DNA of 64,000 nt from NCBI GenBank assembly GCA_030549335.1, contig JAUKPH010000022.1, positions 4,513,001-4,577,000 on the forward strand. Direction: 5' to 3'. This DNA is from Pontederia crassipes (taxonomy: Eukaryota > Streptophyta > Magnoliopsida > Commelinales > Pontederiaceae). Each line of letters starts with the position of its first letter. The first letter of the stretch is position 1. A program made the translations under genes and the position numbers. Positions 12,648 to 24,450 of this stretch are shown piece after piece. Below the pieces are notes generated by a model. That model was not told where the DNA came from, searched no databases, and was given only the letters and a program-made list of their open reading frames with translations.

Positions 12648-12777
12648 AACGCCGGGAAAAGAGAGATGGGGGGTCCCCTCCCTTTATGAATTTAGGTACT
12701 AATAAAATTGGACGGAATGACCAAATTAAAAAAATTGCAATAGTTTAGGTACTAATAAAATGAAGTTCGTAGTCTGT
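12255..12777. mobile_element. Long-TIR element with GC-rich core, right end truncated
   Basis: The left arm (TTTTTTCTAACCACCCC..., with ATGAACTTCATTTTT and CGTCGACTTTTTCG further in) is the same family as the arms at 20486 and 26509. The right arm, 12690-12777, is its reverse complement (TTGGACGGAATGACCAAATT, ATGAAGTTCGTAGT) but lacks the outermost 60 or so bases, and it runs straight into 18S-like sequence. The core (about 12520-12680) has CGCCGGGAAAAGAG motifs and a run of 29 C. The long inverted repeats and lack of coding capacity suggest a non-autonomous Mutator-like element. Confidence 0.6.
12617..12645. repeat. Poly(C) tract, 29 nt
   Basis: An uninterrupted run of 29 C in the GC-rich core of the long-TIR element, one of five C or G runs of 20 nt or more in the window. 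Confidence 0.95.
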
Positions 12778-13662
12778 GAATTTTGATCCTATTGCATAGA
12801 GTAATGATTAGGAGGGATAGTCGAGGGCATTCATATTTCAAATCAAAGAAAAAATTCATGGATTTATGAAAGGCGAACATGTGTGAAAGCATTTGCCAAG
12901 GATGCTCATTAATAAAAAAATAAAAGTTGGGGATTCGAAGACGACTAGATACCATCTTAGTCTCAATCATAAGCAATGGCGACCAGGGCTTGGCGGATGT
13001 TCTTTCAGGACTCCGTAGGTTTTGTTATGAGAAATTAAAGTCTTTTGATTCCGGAGGGAGTATGATCGCAAGTCTGAAACTTAAAGGTATAGACAAAAGG
13101 ACACCTCTAAAAGTGGAGCCTATAACTTAATTTGACTCGACACGGAAAAACTTATCAAATCCCCACGTAGTAAGGATTGACAGATCGATGACTCTTTCTT
13201 GATTCTATGGGTGGTGGTGCAAGGTCGTTCCTAGTTGGTGCAGTGATTTGTTAGGTTAATTTTATTAACGAAGAAGGCCTCAGCCTGGTAACTAGCTACG
13301 TAGAGCGTGCAACTCTAAACAGCTCCTTAGAGGATCTATCATCGTGCAGACCGAGGAAGTTTGAGACAATAACAAATTTGTGATGCCCTTAGATGTTCTG
13401 GCTGCATGTGCGCTACACTGATGTACTCACCAAGTCTAGAACCTAGGGCGACAAGCCTGGGTAATCTTTGAATATTTCATCATGATGGGGATAGATCATT
13501 GAAATTGTTCCTAGTAAGCACGAGTCATCAACTCAAGTTGGCTACGTCCTTATTCTTTGTACACACCGCCCATTGTTCCTACCGATTGAATGGCAGTGAC
13601 GGTGGTCCGCCGTCCGCGACGTCACGAGAAGTCCACCGAATGATCATCTAGAGATTTTTGTA
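12778..13662 (+). pseudogene. 18S rRNA pseudogene, 3' half, segment 1
   Basis: The strand reads as a decayed copy of plant nuclear 18S rRNA. Recognisable landmarks in order are TTTTGATCCTATTG, GAGTAATGATTA, GGATTTATGAAAG, AAGCATTTGCCAAGGATG, AAAGTTGGGGATTCGAAGAC, GGGAGTATGATCGCAAG, TGAAACTTAAAGG, TTGATTCTATGGGTGGTGGT, AACTAGCTACGT, GATGCCCTTAGATGTTCTGG, GCGCTACACTGATGTA, GGGGATAGATCATTG and GTACACACCGCCC (13559-13571). Many differences are C to T and G to A changes, as expected from deamination of methylated DNA, with some small deletions. The first half of 18S is absent. The CACTA element at 13663 interrupts it near the 3' end. Confidence 0.93.
13660..13662. repeat. Target site duplication of CACTA element (left)
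   Basis: GTA lies directly left of the CACTAC terminus and is repeated at 15384-15386 after the right terminus. CACTA transposons make 3-bp duplications. Confidence 0.7.
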
Positions 13663-14001
13663 CACTACAATAAATTATGTCATTTGTGAAGATTTACGTA
13701 GTTGTTAAAAATTGTTATATAGACGTTAATACTCATGACAAGAAAAATATGATCATGACTCTTTGCTATAGGTTCGTCGCTAAAAGGTTTTAATGTCCAA
13801 TGTTAAGATCCGATCATTATTCCCTTTAGGGACCATCATAATCCTCTTCCTTAAAAATTTAATAGTGACTAGTATGTTGTTCCCCACTTAAAGGACCACT
13901 CAACTCGTTGGCATAAAATTTTTAATGACTAAGATACTAGTAGCTGATGACAATATTTATGCGCTAGAAGAAGTTTTTTAATGACCAATTTTCTTGTCCC
14001 T

Positions 14002-14002
14002 A

Positions 14003-14066
<64 letters not shown>
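14002..14066. repeat. (ATT)n microsatellite
   Basis: About 21 tandem ATT/TTA units inside the CACTA element. Confidence 0.95.
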
Positions 14067-14132
14067 TGAGGACAAATATCCAGTCATTAATACATTTTGA
14101 AAATAATAAAATAAATTTTCAAGAAGTCTAGG

Positions 14133-14172
14133 AGGGAGGGAGGGAGGGAGGGAGGGAGAGAGAGAGAGAGAG
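14133..14172. repeat. (GGGA)n and (GA)n microsatellite
   Basis: Tandem GGGA units followed by GA units inside the CACTA element. Confidence 0.9.
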
Positions 14173-15383
14173 GTGAGGAAAGAAAATAAAATTAGTTAAA
14201 ATGAAATAACTTATATTCTAATCAATATGAATTACCATTAACAAATTGTATGGAGGTATAATATAGAGCAAAAATAAATGAATTTATTTATCTTTGATCT
14301 TAAATAATAAATAGTTTTTATTTATATTTTCATCATTTTTTGAAAAAAATAAAAAATAATGTAAAAGTACAAATATATATAACTTAAATCCTAATCAAAG
14401 TTAAATCAATAAAAAAGTTAAACATATATAAATATAAAAAATAATTAAATATTATTAATTATTATAGGTAAATAAACGTTGACACCCTTAACTAGGCTAT
14501 ATCATTCACAGAATTTATCATCAAAGCATTAATTGAAATAAACATTAAAATTGAGAAAACTAAGATATTTTATTTATCTTTTATTAATGTTGTTAAAATT
14601 GATGATATTAACACTTAAAGTATAATTAATTTTTTATTTTAAAATAATAAATAATAATACTATTGAAGATGAAGGAATCTCGAAATTAAAATAATAAAAC
14701 AAAATAAAAATAAACATATCAATTAGTTTATTATTTTCAATTGTTAAATATCATTAATACCATTTATGGGAGAGGGGCACGCCCACGGACCCATCTCCTC
14801 GCACCGAAGAGGAGAGGGGAGGAGGGTGGCCACCTCATCTCTCCCTCCGGTTACCACCGGCAACCAAAGGGAAAGAGGTGATGACTGAGGAGGGGAGATT
14901 ACCCCTTCTTTTTAAATTATATATATTATTTATATATTGATTTTACTTTTTTTGTCAACATGTCTCATAAGCAAAATATCATAAAACTAACTATACCATG
15001 AGTCAAAAGTGCAGTTAGTAAAATAAATTAATAGTTATACGATAGTCTAATTATAAAGCAAACTTGAGGGATAGCATTGAAAAAGATAGTAAAGTTCGAG
15101 AGCATTTACCAAAATTTACCCCTGTTTTAAGAATTTTTCTTAATTTGATCCACCAATATTTTTAACAACAAGATGGTAGTCCTTAATTTAAATATTTCAA
15201 CATCAACTCTAATCTTGTTCTTATAAATAACTTTAAACGACCCGTCATAAAGTTTTAAGGACTAGATTTTTCTAGTCCTTATTGTCTATGACCATATTTT
15301 TTTATCATTAATAATATTTTTTAACAATTAAATTTAGAGCTCTTCCTTAATTATGGCTGCTAAAAATTATTTTTCTTGTAGTG

Positions 15384-15412
15384 GTAGGTGAACCTATAGA
15401 AGGATCAATGTT
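15384..15412 (+). pseudogene. 18S rRNA pseudogene, segment 2 (3' terminus)
   Basis: GTAGGTGAACCTATAGAAGG followed by ATCAATG corresponds to the conserved 3' end of 18S rRNA (GTAGGTGAACCTGCGGAAGG, then ATCATTG). It continues segment 1 across the CACTA insertion, although about 25 bases of 18S before GTAGGTG are missing. The next bases (TTGAGACTCCTTCAAAACTT) resemble the start of plant ITS1, so the source was an rDNA unit and not a processed RNA. Confidence 0.9.
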
Positions 15413-15590
15413 GAGACTCCTTCAAAACTTAATATGTTACCTTAATTACATTGAACACCAAAATGAATTATGTTACATTCAAAATGTCAACTACACATAA
15501 ATAAATATGACAATAATATAAAGACTTTTATATGGAGAAGATCATCTTCTTAAACATTTCCTAAGTTAACAACTACAATTAATTTAATAT
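15413..15590. other. ITS1 remnant and AT-rich spacer
   Basis: The first 20 or so bases resemble the start of ITS1. The rest is AT-rich with no recognised feature, and 5.8S sequence is not seen. Confidence 0.5.
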
Positions 15591-16082
15591 TGTAACACCC
15601 CAAGTTTTACCCCCAAATTGTCAAGAACAATTTGGTCATTCGGCTGTGTTAGCCCGTTCGCCATCATATAATCATAAAATAATATGATTTTCAATTAAAT
15701 AAGCGAAAGCATAAAATCATTAAATACGATAAAAGAATTCTTCAATAAAATACGGAAAACTTCGTGAAACATCAAAAGTATGATTATAGAAAATTAAGTA
15801 TAAAAAAGCAAATAAAACAAATTCAAAAAGTTAATAAATCAAATTAAGTGATTGAAAATTGAATTTGACTAGGAATCTCGAGTAGAAAAATAGAAAAAAA
15901 ATGATTCAATTCTGATTTAAAAGCAATTCTTTTTTATTAAAGAAACAACAAATCAAGTACAAATTTCTATTCTCATTTCTATAATACAAGTTTTATTTGT
16001 AATTCTTTCTTTTTTTATCTTTCTTCAAGATTCTTTGGCCATAAACATTGATGCTTTTGGGTCAAACCACATAAATCTCTCA

Positions 16083-16620
16083 GGGGCCGTTTGGCAACGG
16101 AAACTAAAGTTCTACCAAGTTATCGTGAATAGTTGAAACGATAGATTAGTTCGGGTTGTATTTGGATAAGTGAAATTTGATGATGAGGAATAATGTAGTT
16201 GATGTGATAGAAAAAAGTAGATGTGATGAGTTAATTTTAGTGGTTGATTGAATTAAAAATATGTAGTATAAATATAGATTATAAAATTGTTAAAAAAAAT
16301 TGAAGTACATAATATATATTAAAAAATTATGTCAACATTTTTGTTAAAAAATATATTATTTAAATATAAAAATCAATTTTCTAGTAATTTATATTTAATG
16401 AAATTTTTAAAAATATATAATTAAATAATAAATAATATTATATTACTCCTTTATTATCTATATTTTACATATAATAAATAAATTAAGTTATATATGAAAG
16501 GTTAAAAAATAAAATGATAAAATAAAAAAGTTTGAAAAAAAGGTGAAACGTCAAATCGACAAAAAAGTGAAAACGCAAAAAAAGGGCACTATCATACCCC
16601 ACTCCGTGACTAAGTTCTAA
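16083..16620. repeat. MITE-like insertion, GGGGCCGTTTGG type
   Basis: AGGGGCCGTTTGGCAAC at the left, then TAGTTGAAACGATAGATTAG, GATGAGGAATAATGTAGTTG and ATGTGATAG, form an AT-rich 0.5-kb unit. The same word order recurs at about 19445-20145 (TAGTTGAATTAATAGATTGG, AATGAAATAATTGATGTGGT). The termini recall hAT-type MITEs, but the right end here is unclear. Confidence 0.5.
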
Positions 16621-17271
16621 TCCCAACTATTACATTCCTTAATTATATTTAGCAATTCTATAAATAAAATTAGCAAAACCTCCTCCCTTACTTATCTTGT
16701 GTTATTTTTCAATATATACAATAGATGCATATATGTACCCATCAAAGTTTAATAAAAAGGTTATAAGACATCACATTTGCACATTATCGTTATTGTTTCA
16801 CAAACCATTTCACATATAACATCCACATGATCAAGTTTTATACAACCTTATAAAAATTCCTCACAACCTTAACTACAACATCTAGAATTATCTATTACAT
16901 GCATGTCTTTTAAAAATGAAAGTGGAGAGAAAGTAAAAGTGCTCCAATGGTTCGACTTCTTTTATATGCATCAAAGCCAAGCTTCGAGTCGACTTAACTC
17001 GAGAACTTGGAGTTATCTGAAAAATTCAACAAGAGTAATGTGAGCAACAATCGTTTGCTTAGTAAGTGGAATAGAAGTACAACATAGGGAAATACTACGA
17101 GTGCATATAATATTTAAATAATCATATTTCTTTCATATGAGAAAATGTTTAAAGCATAATTATTATCACGTAACTTTTCAAATCATATGAACTTTTACAT
17201 AAATACAAATTATTCAAAATATCATCATATTCATAGTTAAACTTCACACATGTGTCATTGCACATACTCAT

Positions 17272-17540
17272 CATGAGTCAATACGTATCCCTCTATGATC
17301 ATATGTCATACAGTTAAGCAGAGCTTCATAATCAAGAGTATCAGATACACAGAAAATCATGGGTTAATACGTATCCCTCTATGATTGTGTGACATACAGT
17401 GAAGCAGGGTTTCACAATCAAGAGTCTCAGATACGCAGAGTAAATCATGGGTCAATACGTATCCCAATCATGTTTATGTGTCACCCTAATCATGATTCTC
17501 AGATACGCAGAGCAATCATGGGTCAATACGTTCACACAGA
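17272..17540. repeat. Tandem repeat, about 86-88 bp, 3-4 copies
   Basis: CATGRGTCAATACGTATCCC starts units at 17272, 17358 and 17446, with a shorter copy at 17517 (intervals 86, 88, 71). Each unit also carries a GTCATACAG-like word, TCAAGAGT and CAGATACGCAGAG. It lies inside the LTR-like sequence. Confidence 0.85.
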
Positions 17541-19444
17541 GCAGTCCCCAAAAGGCAAAGACACCCGATATACGCTCCAAAGGCTTCATGTATATCGAAT
17601 GCGGTCCCAAAGACCTTTTTTAAACAACATGGTTAATGAACACATGGAGTTTAAAAATATCAAATTACACGTCTTAATCTCATATCATTATCAAGTAAAA
17701 CTTATTTTCACTTCACAAGCATTGTTCCCTAAAAATATTTTTGTATAAGATGTTACTCTATTTCATATGAAATCCTTGAAACATATCATAAATACTTTTC
17801 ATAGCTCAAGATATGTTTCAATAATAACAATAATAATATTTACTTAGGTAATACGATAAATAAAAGAACTAATATATAACATTTTGCTATATTGTAAATT
17901 TACCCACCCACCTTGTGCTTTATGTTTTCAAAGAGGTTTACTAGATTTTTCTCCTTTCACTTCTAACTTGTTGGTTTCCTACAAGCAATAATGCTATTTT
18001 ATTTTCCAATTACTAATAATAACAATATGCAATGCATGCTCATGCATGAACACTTATTCACCTTAAAATGCATATAATCCCTTCTAATACTAATGTGTAA
18101 TTTTAGGTGTTTATGTTCATATGCTACTTCACACTCCCAACTATTCAATTTTCCAAAGTTTAACTAGGTGCTATCTTAGGATTTCAGACTGATTACTTGT
18201 CAATGAATAATTCATAACTTCTTAACCATAAAGGCAAATCTCATAATTCTGAATAAATTATAACCAACACTTACTAAGGTTTCCATCCCCCAAATATCAT
18301 TAACTAAGTTCAAGTGAGTAATTCAAAACATCTCAGGAAATTTGACCTAGAATTTATGTCCTGACAAACTGTGTATCACTGAATGATTAATTTATATTTT
18401 TAACAATAATTATTCATTTGACATGATCCTAATTTTCCTAGAATCTAGACGTCAGTAGAGTTTAGGCATAAAAAATTAGAATTTAACTCCTTGTATGACC
18501 TTATGACAAAAATAGTTAATTACGGTCGTGATCTGTCCATGTCCTGGAATCGCACAGAAGCCTCACTATGAAATGAAAAATTCATTTATCCCAAAATACA
18601 AATCCAAATAGGATGATTCCACTTCTCATCGAACTCTTAGAATGTCTAATTAATCATATTCAAATTTTAAACCCTAATTCGTTATATTCGAACCGTACCC
18701 TAATTCACAAGTTGAACCTGTATCAGACTCGGGACATGATGAGTGACCAACGAAGTTAAGAACATAACTTTCTCTATAAAACTCCTTTTTAGATGATTCC
18801 AGAGGCCATGGAAACTAACTTCTAATGAATTAACCATATCCTCTCAATTAGAAGAACAATTTTCGGATTGAAATCTCACCTTGGACAGCCTATGTTTTCG
18901 ATTTCCCCGGTTCATTTTGCTCGAGTTCTTCCTCTGGAAATTTTTGGTCCGTCAAAGGATAGAGTTAAGTTGTTTATATATTTTTCTCAGAATTTTCGGA
19001 TGTCATATGGTGGTTTGGAAAAATATCCATCTAAGCAGCTGTTCACCTGTCTACTTCAGCCGCTTAGAACTTAAGTGATGATCAATTACATTTTTTTATC
19101 ATATCTAAGTATTTTAACCCTAATTAAACTATACTTAATCCTATTTAAACTTATATATTATAATATTTAGAAAATTTACAATTTATTTCTATTAAACTTA
19201 TGTAATTACTTTTGTAAAATTTATTGACAGTTAAGTAGTCATTATGCTCTAATCGAAATATTAATTACTATATACAAATATCACTAAATGAACATCAAAA
19301 CTAACCTAATATGTTAATTAAATGCATGATTATGCAGAAATGACGTTTGTAGAGCACGTTCGTGACAGCCACCGGTGGAATCGATAGTCTAAAACTAAAG
19401 TTACGTAACCTTGGTTCCAGGTTGAAACCTCTGGAACCGCAAGG

Positions 19445-20145
19445 GCGTGTTTGGCGGAACCAAGCGCTGGAAAAGCAATAACATCACCACCAATAAACGA
19501 TCTCGGCTGGCAATGCAACAAACACAATTATTAATGACTAGACTAGAAGGGACGCAAGAGAACCAAGTTCTTTCGAGTTCTAAATGAATAGTTGAATTAA
19601 TAGATTGGTTCTGAGTATATTTAGATATGGTGAAATTTAATAATAAAGAATGAAATAATTGATGTGGTAGGAAAAAGTAAATATAATATATTAATTTTAG
19701 TAATTATTTGAATAAAAAATAAGTGTTGTAAATATAAAATATATTTTTGTTAAAAAATAAAAATAAAAGTATAAATTGAAAATTATTATTAATAAATATA
19801 AAAATTATTTTATATATTATATTTAATAAAAATATTAATTTTTTAATCAATTAATAAGTAATAATAATATTATTGTATTAATCCTTTGTAATATTTATTT
19901 TACATTTAATAAATAAATAAACTTATATAAGAAAGTTAGAAAAAGAAAATGGTAAAAGAAAAAAATACTTTGCAAAATAAGAAAGAAAACTGTCAAATAA
20001 AGAAAGATGAAAGAAAGGAAAATATTTGATTCATCAGACCCCTGAAATTATGATCACGTGTCCCTGATTTTATGACAATTAATGCAGCTTAATTCTACTT
20101 CGGACGTGTTTGGGAAGACAAACGCCCCTAAAGGAACTTAAATCG
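19445..20145. repeat. Second MITE-like copy of the 16083 family
   Basis: The left end reads AAGGGCGTGTTTGGCGGAAC and the right end GGACGTGTTTGGGAAGACAA followed by ACGCCCCT, giving inverted GGGCGT...ACGCCC ends. The interior shares an ordered set of motifs with 16083-16620. It has no coding potential. Confidence 0.55.
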
Positions 20146-20769
20146 ACCAAGATCGGTATAGGTCCACCTAATTAGACTAAAAAAAATCCGATAAAATATG
20201 TTACGATTGCTAAAAAATAAATTATAAATAATGCATAATAACATTCACATTGATAACGCAAAAAGTCCATCTACCTTTTTTTTTTTTTATCAAACTTGAT
20301 TAAAGACCCCGGAGATTGTTGCAGGATGCATTCCGTTAAATTGATGTTATTCTATTTACTTGTGTTCAGAAAGATAACTCATGTTGGAGGATGCTTCACA
20401 AGAGAAAATCCAGGCTTCACAAGCACGTAAAGTAATTACATTATTTTGCTTTCGATAAGGGACAAGAAGTTTGTTATATTATTTTAGGATTATTTTGTCT
20501 AATCACTCCCGAACTATCACGATTTTTCACATCTAACATCAAACTACGAACTTCATTTTTTTTGAGTACCTAAATTATCACGATTTTTCCAATTTGATCA
20601 TTCTGTCCAATTCCGTCGACTTCTCCGTTATTTTTTATTTTTCGCATTTGTGAAAAGTCCATTGTACCCATCTTTAAGTGTTAGTCCATTTTTACATAAA
20701 ATAATATATAATAATAAATATAAAAATAATTAAAAAAAGAAAAAAACAAGCGCACATGTGTGTGTGAGT

Positions 20770-20783
<14 letters not shown>

Positions 20784-20819
<36 letters not shown>
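20784..20819. repeat. Poly(G) tract, 36 nt, after (TG)n
   Basis: Thirty-six consecutive G follow a TG dinucleotide repeat (about 20757-20783) in the long-TIR element core. Confidence 0.95.
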
Positions 20820-20821
<2 letters not shown>

Positions 20822-20866
20822 GGGTTTCGCCGCCCCCTCGCTCTTCCCGGCCCGACACCTTGCGCA

Positions 20867-21534
20867 TGTCCACGGGGTCATTCTCGGACACTAGACCACG
20901 TGCGGCGACTAGGCGATAGGCACCTAGCCAAGCCTGTTTTGAGTTTGCAGCGGAAGTTTTATGGTCGAGACGACTATGCCGAGAGTCGCTCTTATAGGCA
21001 TTCAATCACGAACATGACTATAGAGTTGGACTACTCATCACGAGACCGTGGCATTAGCGTGTTGCGACACTAATGTAGGCGCTGGGCGCTTAAAGTCCGA
21101 AGGAGCGACGAAGGGACCACGGGACGCCACGAAGGGACACCGATGTGGGTTGCCACCCACGCTCAAGGTCATGACACTAGAATTAAAGAAAAGCTTACTT
21201 GTATTAAATATGATGAAACATAACATACAATTGGGCATCGAAAGGCACTAGTGGACTCCTCCCAGTGTACCATAGGTATAGGAGTCCTTGTTACATATTG
21301 AAGATGCAAAAGACGTACCCTACGGGAACGTCACATACTTGGCCATTCATAATGACAGTCTTACAAGATAAATGCCCTAAGGGCGGATAACTTAGTACTC
21401 CGCAATATTACGCAGTGCGGGACGGCTGCATGTGTTCCATGTTTTCGGCGCTAAGCGACCGATGGCTATAAGTTGAGCGGCACTGGTGCCCGTGAGGCTT
21501 TATGCTTCGTGTCAGGGGAAAACGCCCCGTGACA
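20867..21534 (-). repeat. Left LTR (3' LTR in element sense), 668 bp
   Basis: It begins TGTCCACGGGGTC and ends GCCCCGTGACA. It is nearly identical to the LTR at 24451-25117, with only scattered differences, so insertion was fairly recent compared with the decayed elements around it. Confidence 0.93.
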
Positions 21535-21546
21535 TTCTCCCCCACC
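21535..21546 (-). other. Polypurine tract
   Basis: The minus strand reads GGTGGGGGAGAA immediately before the LTR start TGTCACGGGG. Confidence 0.75.
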
Positions 21547-21869
21547 AAAGTCGGCGACGCCTCCGATGCCGTTGTCCGGGCTCCTTGGGCCTTCGTCTTG
21601 AGTCTTGACTTCGCTTGTCTCGTTCAATTCTGCCTTCTTTGCCTTGACTTCGATTCACCAGCGATCACGTAACGCTAGGAATGCCCGCTCCTTGGGGTCT
21701 CGCTGAGGACTCCTCCCTCAGGCCTGCTTCGCTCGCTGATCATCTCGTCCAATCCGGGGTCATCACTTGTGCAGCGCCAGTGGAGTCCGCCATGTGCGGT
21801 CTGACTTCATCAAGCAACTATCCGTCCATCAAGTCTCTGTTGGCTTCACTTCTCTTCGACTTGCGCAGC

Positions 21870-22660
21870 GTCAACTTGTGTGGTTGGCTTCTTTGGAGGT
21901 GAAACAACTCTTGTATGCCTTCAGGAATAGCGCGGAGAAGAGTTGTCTCAGGGTCGTGTAGAACACGATAAAGAGTCTCGCCATTCGACCTGCATGACTT
22001 GACTCGATGCTTCATGTTGCGGGTGGCCGCAACATAAGGTCTCCCTTCCGTCGAATGCGAAGTACGGGACCATCTCACCCTCGATGATCATTCTTGAATT
22101 TCGACGGGCTTGAAATAGCACAAGCTCTCCGATGTCGATGCTTGTATCTTGTCTGCTTCGAGTGCCTGAGGTCGCTATGATGAGCGACGAGAGTCTTCCC
22201 ACGGATACTTTGGGACGCTTCAGGTCTCTTTGTGGGCTTGACTCAACGTTATCTAGTTGCAAATGATTGCAACGTAGAGTCTTCCATACCTCTGCCGAAC
22301 GAAAAACGCAGAACCACCTCCTCCTTGGTGATCACATGATGTTTCGGCAGTCTTGAGGCGGAACATAGTTCTTTGATCTGACAATCCATGCCTTATCCAT
22401 CCAAGTCGTCATAGTGGGCGACGAGAGTCTCCCACGTTCCCTTGTGGTTCAACTCGCTAATCTCCAAGTTACAGATGGCTGCACGTTAAGTCCTTCGTCC
22501 GCCGAGCGTTGAGAACAGCTCCACCTTACCCTTGGTGGACAAGAGATATCTCGACGGTTTGAAGTGGAGCAAGGTTCTTTGTATAACATTCCGCACCCTT
22601 GTCCACTCCCAGTCGCTATAGTGAGCGACGATGAGGTCTCCCCACATGTGCCTGTGGTTC
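21870..22660. repeat. Diverged tandem modules in the LTR element interior
   Basis: A module containing GCGACGAGAGTCTYCCCAC, a CTTGTGG word and, further on, a TCGACGGTTTGAAGTGGAGC-like word recurs at about 22179, 22413 and 22621, with a more diverged unit before it. Spacing is roughly 205-235 bp. No conserved reading frame spans the modules. Confidence 0.55.
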
Positions 22661-24436
22661 GACCTCGCTTCTCCTGCTTCGATGGGCGATATTTATCTTC
22701 GGCATAAGTAGCTTCCTCCTTGCGACTTGAGCTTCTCTCCCCCACCATTGCCCTTGCCAAAGGACTTTGGTGGTATGACACTTGTCCCAATTGACTTGGC
22801 AGCGTCGACTATGAGCGGAGGTTGGACGATCCGGTCATTCCAACTCCTTCATAGTCCAAAGCTTCTAACCCCTCTGCTTGAAGAGCACCAACACTAGGTC
22901 TTCATCCTCCTGGGAACACTGTAGGCGGAGCTCGGTGATTCCTTTCACTTCCTCCTTCAGCATGCCCATCCGGCCGATGCTGAACAATGCGATCTTGACC
23001 TCCAGTCCCAACTTGTCAGGGCTTGCATAATTGATGAACTGCCACTTCTTCTGTCCCATGTCTGGGATGCATGTTTGCCACATTCTACACTGTCGCGATG
23101 GCAACGCCATCCTGAGTTTGCCACATCTTGCAGGGTTCTTGGGATATGTCTTCTTCCGATCCTGGGACCTCCTTTGAAGCTTTGACAATCCCTTTGGGGT
23201 ATGGACGGGGCGAGATCGTTGTGCTCGTTCACGAAGAGGATGCACCTTAGATGCTCGTCCGTCCGTACCTTGGACAAAGTAATGTCACTGTGCTTGTCAT
23301 CCTAGATCATACACCTTTGACATACTCGTCCACCGGGCGGCTTGACCCTTGCGAAAGAGTAGCCATTTTGGGCCTTCACTGATCCGTGCGGATGCTTGTG
23401 AAGACGCTCTGCTTAGATAAGCGGATTGCGATTGGTGAACTCGTGGCATGAGCTCCCAACATTACCTCCATGTCCATTCGAAGGGACGACATCGCCAATG
23501 TGTCCTTCAAAGCCTTCGCATTGACAGCAGCATGTCAAGGTTCGCCGATGCTCGACGCTCAGACCATTTGCCAAATTGTCACTGAGTTGAGGCGTCGATT
23601 TGCGTTGGAATGTATCAGGTTCGTCCCACTCCTCGATGGATGACATCGTGCCGCTTGCGGGGCGACACTTGACGAGGCAAGCAAGGCTGACAGCTCGTCC
23701 GCGAGTGTTTGCAAGTAATCAACGCTTTGCTCCATTCATAAAAGTCATCGTGGCATGGCAGGCGATGCTGTGGCACGACAAGATGCTTGTGATTGATGCT
23801 CCTTGGCCGAAAGAATAATATTCTTTGGCCGAAAAGGGACCATGAACCTTGATATTTGTCTTTAAGCCAACTTCTCCCGTGAAGCGATTGTGCACTTCAC
23901 GTTGCATGACTGGGCATGCGATGCGACGTCACGAAATACCGAGCAGCGCCAGGTCATCATGATAGTGCATGACCGACAGTCCCTAAATGTGACACGGGTC
24001 CTCCGAGTTACACGATGCTCGTGTAAGCGATCTCATGATATGAGCAGCGCAAGACCATCATGCGGAGCATATGGCCACTCTTTGACGCAGCGCGACCCTT
24101 CAGGATTCCCGATTGTATACCTGGGGTGGTTGATCTGCTCGAGTGAGCGACGCATGACCGTCCCGATTAGGCGGGGCGATCAATCCGCCATCATGATGCA
24201 TGACGGACGTTCCTTGACACGACACGGGTGTATGAGGAACATACTGCGGGGCACGATTGGGCGTGCGGCGAGGAGGCTTGCCATGCATTCCTCGTTGGCG
24301 TCCACTATTAAAGACCATGGTACCAGTGCGCCTGAGCGTGATAGAGTATTTGGGCGGAAGCACATTTCCTACGCTAGGGCACGTTGTGACGATACAAGCG
24401 AGTCATCGTCGCTGGGTAATCCGAGCAAGAAGAACT

Positions 24437-24448
24437 GCTCTGATACCA
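24437..24448 (-). other. Primer binding site for initiator tRNA-Met
   Basis: The plus strand GCTCTGATACCA is the reverse complement of TGGTATCAGAGC, the standard plant LTR-retrotransposon primer site. It is separated by two bases from the LTR at 24451. Confidence 0.92.
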
Positions 24449-24450
24449 CT

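Larger units (their letters stand above)
13663..15383. mobile_element. Non-autonomous CACTA transposon
   Basis: The left end is CACTACAATAAATTATGTC and the right end AAATTATTTTTCTTGTAGTG, the typical CACTACAAGAAAA terminus of the CACTA (EnSpm) superfamily. It is flanked by a GTA duplication. Subterminal parts carry repeated short motifs such as GTCCTTAA and TTTTAATGACC. The 1.7-kb interior is AT-rich with a microsatellite and a GC-rich patch (14765-14915) and has no transposase frame. It sits in the 18S pseudogene, so it arrived after that copy was placed here. Confidence 0.85.
15591..19100 (-). mobile_element. LTR-like sequence of a Ty3/gypsy element (3' end at 15591)
   Basis: The plus strand begins TGTAACACCCCAAGTTTTAC. 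Read on the minus strand this is an LTR 3' end of the form GTAAAACTTGGGGTGTTACA, matching in style the LTR ends at 27401 and 58192. A minus-strand TATA-like box (AATATATAAAC) lies near 18980, and the TTAGTAAGT word near 17060 resembles the CAGTACGT word in the solo LTR at 27640. A 0.5-kb MITE-like insertion (16083) and a tandem repeat (17272) lie inside. The right border was not found. No coding sequence is present. Confidence 0.5.

Noticed and set aside
18868-19078. Two overlapping plus-strand frames of 65-68 codons
   Set aside because: They lie in LTR-like DNA opposite its predicted strand and show no conserved motif.
20681-21073. Open frames with poly-Pro or poly-Gly runs
   Set aside because: They are translations of the TG repeat and 36-nt G run, with no conserved domain.
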